DNA of 21,838 nt. It comes from a virus. Under the pieces are notes generated by a model. It saw nothing but the letters and a program-made list of their open reading frames with translations, searched no databases and was not told where the DNA came from. The stretch covers positions 1-21,838 of the IMG/VR virus record IMGVR_UViG_3300030107_000659; one strand, 5' to 3'. The position numbers were made by a program, and so were the translations under genes. This document shows, one piece after another, positions 1 to 7,011 of the stretch (the first letter of the stretch is position 1; each line of letters starts with the position of its first letter).

Positions 1-440
1 TGCTCGGTGTTGCAGGGGTATTCGGTGGAGCTTTATTCGCTGCTATGCATGGAAGTCTTGTTACTTCCTCACTTATTCAGGAAACAACTGAACAAGTATC
101 GCAGAATTATGGTTATAAGTTTGGTCAGCAGGATGAAACATACAACATCGTTGCAGCTCATGGCTACTTTGGTAGACTAATTTTTCAATATGCATCCTTC
201 AATAACAGCCGTGCTCTTCATTTCTTCCTTGCTGCTTGGCCTGTTACTTGTATATGGCTCACCTCAATGGGTGTTTCAACAATGGCCTTCAATTTGAATG
301 GCTTTAATTTCAATCAATCAGTCAATGATTCTAAAGGAAGAGTTATACCTACATGGGCTGATGTATTAAACCGAGCTGATCTCGGTATGGAAGTAATGCA
401 TGAAAGAAATGCACATAACTTCCCACTTGATTTAGCTTAA
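1..440 (+). CDS. psbA: Photosystem II D1 protein, C-terminal part (5' end outside window)
   Basis: The reading frame is open from the left edge (first full codon at 3), so the ATG at 45 is internal. It encodes D1 from about residue 200. Taking that ATG as Met214, the rest aligns to D1 numbering with no gap: His215 and His272 (non-haem iron ligands), Phe255 and Ser264 (QB pocket), His332, Glu333, His337 and Asp342 (around the Mn4CaO5 cluster) are all present. The product would sit in the host thylakoid membrane and replace photodamaged D1 during infection. The stop codon follows Ala344 directly, so the usual C-terminal extension removed by CtpA is absent. In T7-like cyanophages of the P-SSP7 type psbA also lies just upstream of the capsid gene, as here. 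Family certain; phage origin inferred from the neighbours. Confidence 0.97.
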   Translation, partial: LGVAGVFGGALFAAMHGSLVTSSLIQETTEQVSQNYGYKFGQQDETYNIVAAHGYFGRLIFQYASFNNSRALHFFLAAWPVTCIWLTSMGVSTMAFNLNGFNFNQSVNDSKGRVIPTWADVLNRADLGMEVMHERNAHNFPLDLA

Positions 441-457
441 CACTGTGTCCGTTCGAG

Positions 458-470
458 GCAATCTAATTGC
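458..470 (+). other. Small hairpin downstream of psbA
   Basis: GCAAT-CTA-ATTGC is a perfect 5-bp inverted repeat starting 18 bases after the psbA stop. It can be extended by one G.T and one A-T pair and is followed by only three T. It could stabilise or weakly end the psbA transcript, but it is too short to call a terminator. Confidence 0.3.
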
Positions 471-520
471 TTTGCATGAAACCACATCATGGAACGGGGG
501 TGTGGTACTGGAGAATTACA

Positions 521-577
521 ATGACTGTAAAACTAAGGTATCGCGGTGTTGAGTACACTAAGAATATCCAATCTTAA
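521..577 (+). CDS. 18-residue DUF4278-like peptide
   Basis: The ORF starts at ATG 521 and encodes MTVKLRYRGVEYTKNIQS. The pattern L-x-YRGV-x-Y resembles the N-terminus of DUF4278, a family of short cyanobacterial proteins that start with a similar MxLxYRGVxY motif; the function of that family is unknown to me. GGAG at 510-513, seven bases upstream, supports this start. The same frame is open back to ATG 476, giving a 33-residue alternative that begins MKPHHGTGVWYW but has no good ribosome site. The segment 481-506 carries an inverted repeat ACCACA/TGTGGT that overlaps this extension, so it may act as a leader rather than coding sequence. The stop codon overlaps the next start (TAATG), suggesting coupled translation. 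The product may be a truncated remnant or a genuine microprotein. Confidence 0.55.
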   Translation: MTVKLRYRGVEYTKNIQS

Positions 578-732
578 TGGCACAACAAAGTTCACAAAAT
601 AGAGCCAACGTTACTTCTTATCGACTACCTAATGAAAGGAGAGATGTTGTAGATACACTACCTAGTGATCAACAACCTCCTGGTGTAGATGAGAAAGAAC
701 CTGAATCATTAGAAGAGGCTCTTACAGGTTGA
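577..732 (+). CDS. Hypothetical hydrophilic 51-residue protein
   Basis: ATG 577 overlaps the preceding stop by one base (TAATG). The 51-residue product has a polar, Gln/Asn/Arg-rich N-terminus (MAQQSSQNRANV), a Pro-rich middle (QQPPG at about 32-36) and an acidic tail (DEKEPESLEE). There is no signal peptide, membrane segment or cysteine. I do not recognise a family. It lies between psbA and the capsid gene, where related cyanophages carry small accessory genes. The low-complexity, probably disordered composition would suit a small virion or scaffold-associated peptide, but that is only inference. It is supported by the tight overlaps with both neighbouring ORFs and by ordinary codon use. Confidence 0.5.
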   Translation: MAQQSSQNRANVTSYRLPNERRDVVDTLPSDQQPPGVDEKEPESLEEALTG

Positions 733-851
733 AAAACCTAAACGAATTATGGATAGTAGTATTCTTACTGCTATCCTTTTTTATTGTAGTGGAAACATTA
801 CACATTAATTATCATAGGTCAGAAACACCTCAGTGTAGGACTTCTGACTAA
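729..851 (+). CDS. Predicted one-helix membrane microprotein (TTG start)
   Basis: Starting at TTG 729, which overlaps the previous stop (TTGA), the frame encodes 40 residues. After the short head (M)KNLNEL, residues 8-24 (WIVVFLLLSFFIVVETL) form one strongly hydrophobic helix, followed by a polar tail with His, Arg and one Cys. The frame contains no ATG; AGAGG around 711-716 lies rather far upstream. The overlap, the clean helix and the end just before the capsid leader favour a real gene. Small single-helix phage proteins can be holins, spanin parts or membrane regulators, but no family is recognised. The alternative is chance, since AT-rich sequence often reads as hydrophobic. Too short for most gene finders. 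Confidence 0.4.
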   Translation: MKNLNELWIVVFLLLSFFIVVETLHINYHRSETPQCRTSD

Positions 852-862
852 TTGGCTTTTGC

Positions 863-896
863 CCTCCAAGGAGGATACCATTAGCCGTCTAGACGG
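863..896 (+). promoter_or_regulatory. Paired palindromes in the capsid-gene leader
   Basis: The gene-free stretch 852-968 before the capsid gene holds CCTCC-AA-GGAGG (863-874) and the perfect 12-base palindrome CCGTCTAGACGG (885-896). The second is extended by CCA (878-880) pairing with TGG (897-899) around a four-base bulge. About 70 AT-rich bases without a Shine-Dalgarno follow before ATG 969. The GGAGG half looks like a perfect ribosome site but no start codon sits at the right distance. Possible roles are an mRNA 5' stabiliser or nuclease processing site, as T7 uses around its late genes, or a phage polymerase or regulator binding site. Function is inferred only from position and symmetry. 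Confidence 0.4.
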
Positions 897-968
897 TGGG
901 ATAGACCACAAAAAATTGATCAAAAAATTTCAGCTGAGAACGTTAATATAAAATCTAAACAATAGAAA

Positions 969-2162
969 ATGGCTGTATCACAACAGAGCAGCACTAACCC
1001 TTCGGCCTTAACCTGGGGTGGTGCTAATAATCTAGCGTCTACTACAACTGATGCTAGAAGAAATTTATATCTCAAGCTGTTTTCTGGAGAAATGTTCAAA
1101 GGATTCCAACGCAATACAATTGCTAGGGATCTAATCACTAAGAGAACATTGAAGAATGGACGCTCATTGCAATTCATCTTCACTGGACGTACTAAAAGTG
1201 AATTCCATGTTCCAGGAAATAGTATATTAGGTAACACAGATGGTTCTCCTCCAGTAGCAGAGGTAACTATCGAGTGTGATGACCTCTTAATCTCAAGTGC
1301 ATTCGTTTATGAATTAGATGAGACACTTGCCCACTATGATTTACGTGGTGAGATTTCAAGAAAAATCGGTTATGCATTAGCCGAAAATTATGACAGAAGA
1401 ATCTTCCGTGCTGTAACTAAAGCTGCACGTCAAGCTTCTCCAATCACTGCTACTAACTTTGTAGAACCAGGTGGAACACAGATCCGTGTTGGAAGTGGTA
1501 CTGCTGTAAACGCATACGCTTCTGCTGATCTCATAAATGCTTTCTATGATGCCGCTGCGGCACTAGATGAGAAGGGAGTTTCAACTGAAGGACGTGTGGG
1601 TGTATTGAACCCTCGTCAGTACTATGAATTAATCCAAGCTGTTGGAACTAGTGGACTTGTAAACAGAGACGAACAGGGAGATTCCTTGCAGTCTGGTAAC
1701 GGCATCATCGAGATTGCTGGAATCAAGATTTACAAATCTATGAATATTCCTTTCTTCGGTAAGTTCGGTACTAAGTATGGTACTGCTAGTGCATCGACTC
1801 CTGGCGTAACTGATCCTGGTAACACAGGTTCATTCGTTAATGAGTCAATGGGTAACCAGCAGGAAATCAATAAGCCTACTGCTAACGCAAGTGCAAACGA
1901 AGGACAAAGAACTGTAAACGATTATGGTGAAGAGTCTAAGTTTGATCACTCTTGTGGATTGATCTTCCAAAAAGAAGCTGTTGGTTGTGTAGAAGCAATT
2001 GGACCTCAAGTTCAAGTTACTTCAGGTGACGTATCCGTGATTTATCAGGGAGACGTGATTTTAGGTAGGTTGGCTATGGGTGCTAAGCCTTTGAACCCAG
2101 CTGCTGCTGTGGAACTCGTTGCGGGTGCTGCTGCAGGTGCAGGTAACAACGCTGCATTCTAA
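969..2162 (+). CDS. gp10: Major capsid protein (T7 gp10A family)
   Basis: This 397-residue protein forms the icosahedral shell. The family is shown by the pattern of T7 gp10A: an N-terminal arm with LYLKLFSGEMFKGFQR at about 34-49, the GRTKSEFHVPGNSI loop at 76-89, and the long-helix motif ETLAHYDLRGEISRKIGYAL at about 117-136. T7 gp10A is about 344 residues, so this version is longer, with a Gly/Ser/Asn-rich stretch around 270-310 that may be a surface insertion. The C-terminus is Ala/Gly-rich (AAAGAGNNAAF). Codon use (more TTC, ATC, CGT) is less AT-biased than in the following genes, as expected for the most expressed phage protein. There is no Shine-Dalgarno; a structured leader lies upstream and a terminator directly after. 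No slippery site for a gp10B-type frameshift is visible. Confidence 0.96.
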   Translation: MAVSQQSSTNPSALTWGGANNLASTTTDARRNLYLKLFSGEMFKGFQRNTIARDLITKRTLKNGRSLQFIFTGRTKSEFHVPGNSILGNTDGSPPVAEVTIECDDLLISSAFVYELDETLAHYDLRGEISRKIGYALAENYDRRIFRAVTKAARQASPITATNFVEPGGTQIRVGSGTAVNAYASADLINAFYDAAAALDEKGVSTEGRVGVLNPRQYYELIQAVGTSGLVNRDEQGDSLQSGNGIIEIAGIKIYKSMNIPFFGKFGTKYGTASASTPGVTDPGNTGSFVNESMGNQQEINKPTANASANEGQRTVNDYGEESKFDHSCGLIFQKEAVGCVEAIGPQVQVTSGDVSVIYQGDVILGRLAMGAKPLNPAAAVELVAGAAAGAGNNAAF

Positions 2163-2175
2163 TAATATTCACATA

Positions 2176-2205
2176 AGGGGAGTCTTCTGGCTCCTCTTTT
2201 TTTTT
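2176..2205 (+). terminator. Intrinsic terminator after the capsid gene
   Basis: AGGGGAG (2176-2182) pairs with CTCCTCT (2191-2197) through seven base pairs, one a G.T wobble, around an eight-base loop. A run of nine T (2197-2205) follows. It lies 13 bases after the capsid stop, the same relative place as the late terminator Tphi of T7, and would lower tail-gene transcription relative to capsid. It is the only clear terminator in the window. Confidence 0.85.
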
Positions 2206-2218
2206 CTAAAAAAATTTT

Positions 2219-2881
2219 ATGGCTTCCACGACTACTGATACCGATACCGAACTATCCGCTGTAAATGCTATACTGGGAGCTATCGGTCAATCACCTATAA
2301 CAGAATTAAAGAATCCCACTACAGGTGCTATCAGTAACGATAACCCTGAAGTACAATTTATTTATAATTTATTAAGAGATGCCAATGTCGATACTCAAGG
2401 AGAAGGTTGGCATTATAATACAGAGAAACATGTAGAGTATACTCCTGATGCTACTACTAAAAAAATAGAAATAGGTGATGACTTACTAAAAATTGATGTC
2501 ACTGATCCATGGCTTAAGAAACAATATGATGTTGTCAGAAGATCATTGACAGTAAGTGGTACACGTAAGCATTATTTATATGATAAACTAGATCATACCG
2601 ATGAATGGGATGGTCCTATAGATTTAGATGTTGTTAAATTATATCCATTTGAAGATTTACCACCTATCTTTAGAAGGTATATAACATATAGAGCTGCACG
2701 ACAGGCTGCTACACAACTTGTAGCTAACCCTGAGCTAGTTAAATTATTATCTAATCAAGAACTAAGTTCAAGAGCAGCTTTAGTAGAGTATGAATGTAAT
2801 CAAGGTAATCATAATATGATGGGTATACCTGATGATACTGTATACCAAACTTATCAACCCTGGAGAAACTTAAGACGATGA
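2219..2881 (+). CDS. gp11: Tail tubular protein A (T7 gp11 family)
   Basis: The 220-residue protein matches T7 gp11 (196 residues), the adaptor ring between portal and nozzle. Recognisable landmarks are [20 protein letters not shown] at 11-30, the GEGWHYNTE segment at about 61-69 (T7: RGWTFNIE), the [20 protein letters not shown] stretch at about 137-156, and the late [14 protein letters not shown] region that corresponds to the conserved gp11 C-terminus. The start is ATG 2219, 13 bases after the terminator T-run, with no Shine-Dalgarno. The extra N-terminal residues are Thr/Asp-rich. The gene ends in an ATGA overlap with gp12, so the two tail-tube proteins are probably translationally coupled. 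Confidence 0.93.
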   Translation: MASTTTDTDTELSAVNAILGAIGQSPITELKNPTTGAISNDNPEVQFIYNLLRDANVDTQGEGWHYNTEKHVEYTPDATTKKIEIGDDLLKIDVTDPWLKKQYDVVRRSLTVSGTRKHYLYDKLDHTDEWDGPIDLDVVKLYPFEDLPPIFRRYITYRAARQAATQLVANPELVKLLSNQELSSRAALVEYECNQGNHNMMGIPDDTVYQTYQPWRNLRR

Positions 2882-5800
2882 CAGGTATTCGACAACAGAT
2901 ACCAAACTACGGTGTAGGTGGTATCAATGAACAACCTGATGCATTGAAATTCCCAGGTCAGGTTAAAGATGTAATTAATGCCTTACCTGATGCAACCTAT
3001 GGTCTATTTAAAAGACCTGGTACTAAGAGGATAGGTACAGCACCACTAGAAAATGTACAAGCTGGTGGTACTTTCTTCCATTATTATAGAGATGAAACAG
3101 AAGGATCTTATATAGGTCAAATAGATGCTACTGGATTACTAAGGATCTGGAGTTGTACTGATGGATCACAGAAAAATGTATGGTATCAATCTACTAGTGA
3201 TGGTAGTATAGATACTAATACAAGTAATGCTACTTATAAAAGTAATTTTGATAATAGTATTGCTGGACATGGAGCGATAAAATCATATTTAACTGCTGGT
3301 AGTACAACAGAAAATATACAAACACTAACTATTAATGATAGTACTTATATCAATAATAGAACCGTAACTGTACAGACTGCTGGTGTAACTACTGCTAGAC
3401 CTCATAAGAATTGGGCTTATGTTGAAGTTACCAGAACTGAGAATGGTAGACAGTATGGTATGAACATCTATGATACTACAGCTGCTGGTAGTAAGGTAAC
3501 TATATCTAGAGCTACTAGAATTGCTATATCTTCCGATACTTTAGATGAAGGTAATGGTACTGGATCATGTCCAGGTATTGGTACACAAGTATTTACAGTA
3601 GGTAAAGGTACTAAGGATGGTCTTAGTGCTGCTAATGCTAGAAACTTAATATTCAGAATAACTACTAATGGTCAGTCTGGAGTACGTGGTGATCATACAG
3701 GTGGTGATATTAGTGGTGATGATTATCAAGCTTCTTATAGTCGTCAAGCTGTATTATTACATGGTGGAGAAGGTTGGTATGCAAATAATACCACAGGTAA
3801 TGTTACATTAACTGCAGCTAAAACTAGTTACGACTATGATATAATAGTAAAAGCTGCAGAACAGACTTCGTATAATGCAAATATAAAAGCTGTTAGACCT
3901 GAACCTACACCATTTGATGGAGAAACAGCAGTTACTATAGATACTGTATTAGGTGGTATAACTGCTGAACTAACAGGAGCTACTGTTAATGGTAATGCTT
4001 TACAACATACAGTTATAGGTAACGGTGTTTATATTTACACAGCTGCAGATGCAGATGACTTTAATATAGAAGGTGTAGATATTGATTTAATGAATATTGT
4101 TTCAGATACTGTAAACGATGTTACATTATTACCAAAACAATGTAAGCATGGTGTTATTATTAAAGTTAATAACTCTAGAATGTCTGATGAAGATGATTAT
4201 TATGTTAAGTTTGTAGGTGAAAACAATACAGATGGTAAAGGTTCATGGATTGAATGTGCTGAACCTGGTATAGTATCTGGTTTTAATTTAGAAACAATGC
4301 CTCATATTTTACAGAGGCAGGCTAACGGTGACTTCCTAGTTAAAACAGGAACCTATCCTGGTAGAGAAGTAGGAGATAATAATACTAATCCTATCCCTAG
4401 TTTCTCTAATGATCATTTAGCAGATGGTCCAGGTGTTGGTAAACAGATTAATAAAGTTCTATTCTTCCGTAATAGAATAGCATTCTTAGCAAGTGAGAAT
4501 GTAATATTAGCTAGACCTGGTACAGCAGCTGCACCTAATTTCTGGGGTTCTACAGCTTTAGCAGTAAGTGCATCAGATCCTATAGATATATCATCATCAT
4601 CTACTATGCCATCAGATTTATACGATGGTATAGATCAAGCTTCTGGTTTATTAGTATTTAGTACAAACCAACAGTTCCTATTAAGTGCAGATGAATCAAT
4701 ATTAAATCCAGATACAGCTAAGTTACGACCTATATCTAGGTATAATTATAACGAACTATTACCTCCTATATCATTAGGAACCAGTATAGGTTTTGTAGAT
4801 AATACAGGTAGGTTTAGTAGGTTCATAGAAATAGCTGATATACAGAGAGAACAACCACCTACTATGTTAGAATCTAGTAAGGTTGTACCTAGTTTAATAC
4901 CTAATGATGTAGATCTCATTACTAGTTCTAAAGAAAACGGTTTAGTAATGTTAGGTAAAACTAATAATGATGTAGTTATTTGTTTTAAATATTTAAGAAC
5001 AGGAAAAGAACAACAACAATCTAGTTGGTTTAAATGGAAATTCAATAATCCACTTAGATATCACTTTGTTGTTAATGAAACTTATTATGTTTTAGATAGT
5101 GATAACTTCTTACAGAGTTTAAATATCATACAAGATCAAAATGATATTAGTATTGATCAAGATGGTATAAACTACTTATTACATATAGATAATTATGTTA
5201 GTATTAATGGTGGTTCTCATAATACAACTACTAATCTAACTACATTTACTAATAAGTCTACTTGGATACCTGATGTTACCACACCTAATGGTAAGTTAGT
5301 TGTAGTAGACTCAGACCCCAGTACAAGTAGAGTAGGTCGTTATGCAGAGACTACTTTAACAGGTAATAATCCTAATGATGATTTCACTGTACCTGGTAAC
5401 TGGTCTGAAACAGTTGATAGTATTACTATTACAAATGCTGGTAGTGGTTATACATCTGCACCTACTGTAGCCTTTAGTGGTGGAGGTGGAACAGGTGCTG
5501 CAGCAACAGCAACAATTACTGGTGGTGCTATAACAGCTATAACTATTACTGATAATGGACGGAATTATACTTCTGCTCCTACTATTTCTATTACTGGAGG
5601 TGGTGGTTCTAGTGGTGCAGCAACATGCACTATATCGTCAGCTTTATCAATAGGTTATCTATATGATTATCAAGTAGATTTTCCTAGAATATATGTGACA
5701 AGAGCTATGGCTCCAGGACAATCATCAAGTCTAATAAATAATTCACTCGTTATACATAGAATCAAATTAAACTTTGGTAAGATTGGTTTATATGAAACTA

Positions 5801-6033
5801 CTCTAACAAGATTAGGTAAACCAGCTTATACTGAAGTATATGAATCTACTGATTTAAACCAATATGGTGTATCTGATGCTCCTTATTTAGAAGAAAAAAT
5901 AAAAACCATACCTGTTTATGAAAAAAATAAACATGTAGATATACAGTTAAAATCAACGCACCCAGCTCCTGCTACATTACATTCAATGTCATGGGAAGGA
6001 GATTATACACAACTTAATTATAAACGTGTCTAA
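2878..6033 (+). CDS. gp12: Tail tubular protein B / nozzle (T7 gp12 family)
   Basis: This 1051-residue protein forms the lower tail tube. The N-terminus ([16 protein letters not shown] at 14-29, then [10 protein letters not shown]) matches the GGISQQPD...GLQKRP start of T7 gp12. Further conserved landmarks are [16 protein letters not shown], the NPIPSF segment, [20 protein letters not shown] (about 524-543) and the final [15 protein letters not shown], which mirrors GCGWEGNYLRR in T7. It is about 250 residues longer than T7 gp12 (794). Part of the excess is an early beta-rich region (about 90-340), and part is two tandem Gly-rich repeats at 849-920. ATG 2878 overlaps the gp11 stop, with GGAG 12 bases upstream. 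Its 3' end overlaps the next gene by eight bases. Confidence 0.92.
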   Translation: MTGIRQQIPNYGVGGINEQPDALKFPGQVKDVINALPDATYGLFKRPGTKRIGTAPLENVQAGGTFFHYYRDETEGSYIGQIDATGLLRIWSCTDGSQKNVWYQSTSDGSIDTNTSNATYKSNFDNSIAGHGAIKSYLTAGSTTENIQTLTINDSTYINNRTVTVQTAGVTTARPHKNWAYVEVTRTENGRQYGMNIYDTTAAGSKVTISRATRIAISSDTLDEGNGTGSCPGIGTQVFTVGKGTKDGLSAANARNLIFRITTNGQSGVRGDHTGGDISGDDYQASYSRQAVLLHGGEGWYANNTTGNVTLTAAKTSYDYDIIVKAAEQTSYNANIKAVRPEPTPFDGETAVTIDTVLGGITAELTGATVNGNALQHTVIGNGVYIYTAADADDFNIEGVDIDLMNIVSDTVNDVTLLPKQCKHGVIIKVNNSRMSDEDDYYVKFVGENNTDGKGSWIECAEPGIVSGFNLETMPHILQRQANGDFLVKTGTYPGREVGDNNTNPIPSFSNDHLADGPGVGKQINKVLFFRNRIAFLASENVILARPGTAAAPNFWGSTALAVSASDPIDISSSSTMPSDLYDGIDQASGLLVFSTNQQFLLSADESILNPDTAKLRPISRYNYNELLPPISLGTSIGFVDNTGRFSRFIEIADIQREQPPTMLESSKVVPSLIPNDVDLITSSKENGLVMLGKTNNDVVICFKYLRTGKEQQQSSWFKWKFNNPLRYHFVVNETYYVLDSDNFLQSLNIIQDQNDISIDQDGINYLLHIDNYVSINGGSHNTTTNLTTFTNKSTWIPDVTTPNGKLVVVDSDPSTSRVGRYAETTLTGNNPNDDFTVPGNWSETVDSITITNAGSGYTSAPTVAFSGGGGTGAAATATITGGAITAITITDNGRNYTSAPTISITGGGGSSGAATCTISSALSIGYLYDYQVDFPRIYVTRAMAPGQSSSLINNSLVIHRIKLNFGKIGLYETTLTRLGKPAYTEVYESTDLNQYGVSDAPYLEEKIKTIPVYEKNKHVDIQLKSTHPAPATLHSMSWEGDYTQLNYKRV
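5422..5640 (+). repeat. Two tandem Gly-rich beta repeats inside gp12
   Basis: Residues 849-882 and 888-920 of the gp12 product repeat the pattern ITIT-x2-G-x2-YTSAPT-x4-GGGG-x2-GAA with a 39-residue period. The unit looks like the YTSAPT/GGGG beta modules common in marine phage tail proteins. T7 gp12 has none at this place as far as I recall, so this is probably an inserted surface decoration near the C-terminus. Confidence 0.8.
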
Positions 6034-6469
6034 ATATGTTCACCCAGTAACTCTGAAGGCTGCCTTACAGGTGGCCTCTGATTTACTCCCAGAAGACCGT
6101 AGAGAACTCGTTGAAGGACATGGGGTAGATCCATTGGAATACTTCATTATCATGTCTCAAGAGTCCTCCACTGTCCATTTTACTGCGCCTAACGGCAAGA
6201 CTGCTGGTATGGCGGGAGTCAATTCCGATGGACAGGTATGGATGTTATGTACATCAGTTATACGTGATTATCCTGTTACATTTGCTAAAGAAGCTAAACG
6301 TTTTATAGATGGTCGATCAGAAGAACTTCTTTGGAATGTAGTAGATAAACGTAACAAATTACATTTAAAATTGCTTAAATTTTTAGGGTTCAAATTTTTG
6401 CAAGAAATTTATTTCGGACCCAACCAATTAACCTTTATAGAGTTTTGCCGTGTGCGGAGGAAATCCTGA
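6026..6469 (+). CDS. gp13: gp13-like protein (DUF2833 / GNAT-like fold)
   Basis: The 147-residue protein sits at the T7 gene 13 position and has matching length (138 in T7). Its second half resembles T7 gp13: [20 protein letters not shown] at about 101-120 against LWNYVWVGNTSHIRFLKTIG, then a short strand ending in TFIEFCRV against LFTITK. This family (DUF2833) has an acetyltransferase-like outline, with [18 protein letters not shown] at about 57-74 as its central strands. In T7 the protein is needed for virion assembly; no enzymatic role is established to my knowledge. Translation starts at GTG 6026, overlapping gp12 by eight bases. The first about 200 bases are far richer in G+C than the rest of the gene. 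Family call moderately strong, biochemical role unknown. Confidence 0.78.
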   Translation: MSKYVHPVTLKAALQVASDLLPEDRRELVEGHGVDPLEYFIIMSQESSTVHFTAPNGKTAGMAGVNSDGQVWMLCTSVIRDYPVTFAKEAKRFIDGRSEELLWNVVDKRNKLHLKLLKFLGFKFLQEIYFGPNQLTFIEFCRVRRKS

Positions 6470-7001
6470 TAGAGATCGTGCTCGTATTGAGCATAATCGA
6501 AGAGTAGGCCAATTTAAGATGGATTCAGCTAAATACTGGAATTCTGAAACATCTTATGTAAGAGCTGAAGATAAAGCTATGATGGGGTATAGTCGTACTA
6601 CTGGAGATATAGAATCAGCAATGCGTGATGCTATAGGTGCTAGTAGATTAGCTATGGCTCAGAATGCTGCGAAGTATGCTACTACAAGAAAGATAAGTGA
6701 TGAAGGAGGTAGATCTACAAGAGCTGGTAGAAATAACTATTTAAGTATGTTAAATCAACAAGCTAGTATAGAAACTCAATTACGAAACTTTACTGGTAAG
6801 AAAGCAGCCAGAGCACAGATTGGTGCTCAAAGACAATTAGCTAGTGTAAGAGCTGGTAATGTAGAAAAACTTGGATTACCACCAGAATTCGGACCACCTA
6901 CTCAATATAGAAGACGTAGTTTCTTCGAGAAATTCATTCAACCAGTAGTTGGATTTGCATCTCAAGTAGCAGGTATAGCTGCTCCATTTTCTAGAGGATA
7001 A
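6450..7001 (+). CDS. gp14: Internal virion (core/ejection) protein, T7 gp14 family
   Basis: The 183-residue protein (T7 gp14: 196) begins [11 protein letters not shown] from GTG 6450, inside the end of gp13 (20-base overlap). The Met-Cys start is shared with T7 gp14 (MCW), which supports this GTG. GCGGAGGAA follows the start rather than preceding it. The body is helical and rich in Ala, Arg and Gln (SAMRDAIGASRLAMAQNAAK at about 56-75), and the C-terminus is hydrophobic (IQPVVGFASQVAGIAAPF), typical of gp14, which is ejected and forms the outer-membrane pore. Position between gp13 and gp15 agrees. Sequence similarity to T7 is low, so the call rests mainly on order, size, start and composition. 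Confidence 0.82.
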   Translation: MCGGNPDRDRARIEHNRRVGQFKMDSAKYWNSETSYVRAEDKAMMGYSRTTGDIESAMRDAIGASRLAMAQNAAKYATTRKISDEGGRSTRAGRNNYLSMLNQQASIETQLRNFTGKKAARAQIGAQRQLASVRAGNVEKLGLPPEFGPPTQYRRRSFFEKFIQPVVGFASQVAGIAAPFSRG

Positions 7002-7011
7002 TAATAATAAC

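Noticed and set aside
449-460. GTTCGAGGC, resembling a tRNA T-loop
   Set aside because: No matching T stem, anticodon arm or acceptor stem can be drawn around it.
916-952. Host-type promoter TTGATC ... TATAAA before the capsid gene
   Set aside because: The spacing is about 25 bases, far above the 16-18 needed, and such AT-rich matches are expected by chance.
920-1237. Reverse-strand ORF of 105 codons over the capsid leader and capsid start
   Set aside because: It lies opposite a certain capsid gene, has no ribosome site and no family resemblance; like the other reverse ORFs it is a shadow.
2100-2175. Possible gp10B-type frameshift at the capsid C-terminus
   Set aside because: There is no slippery T or A run near the end of the gene, and the terminator follows at once, leaving no room for an extended product.
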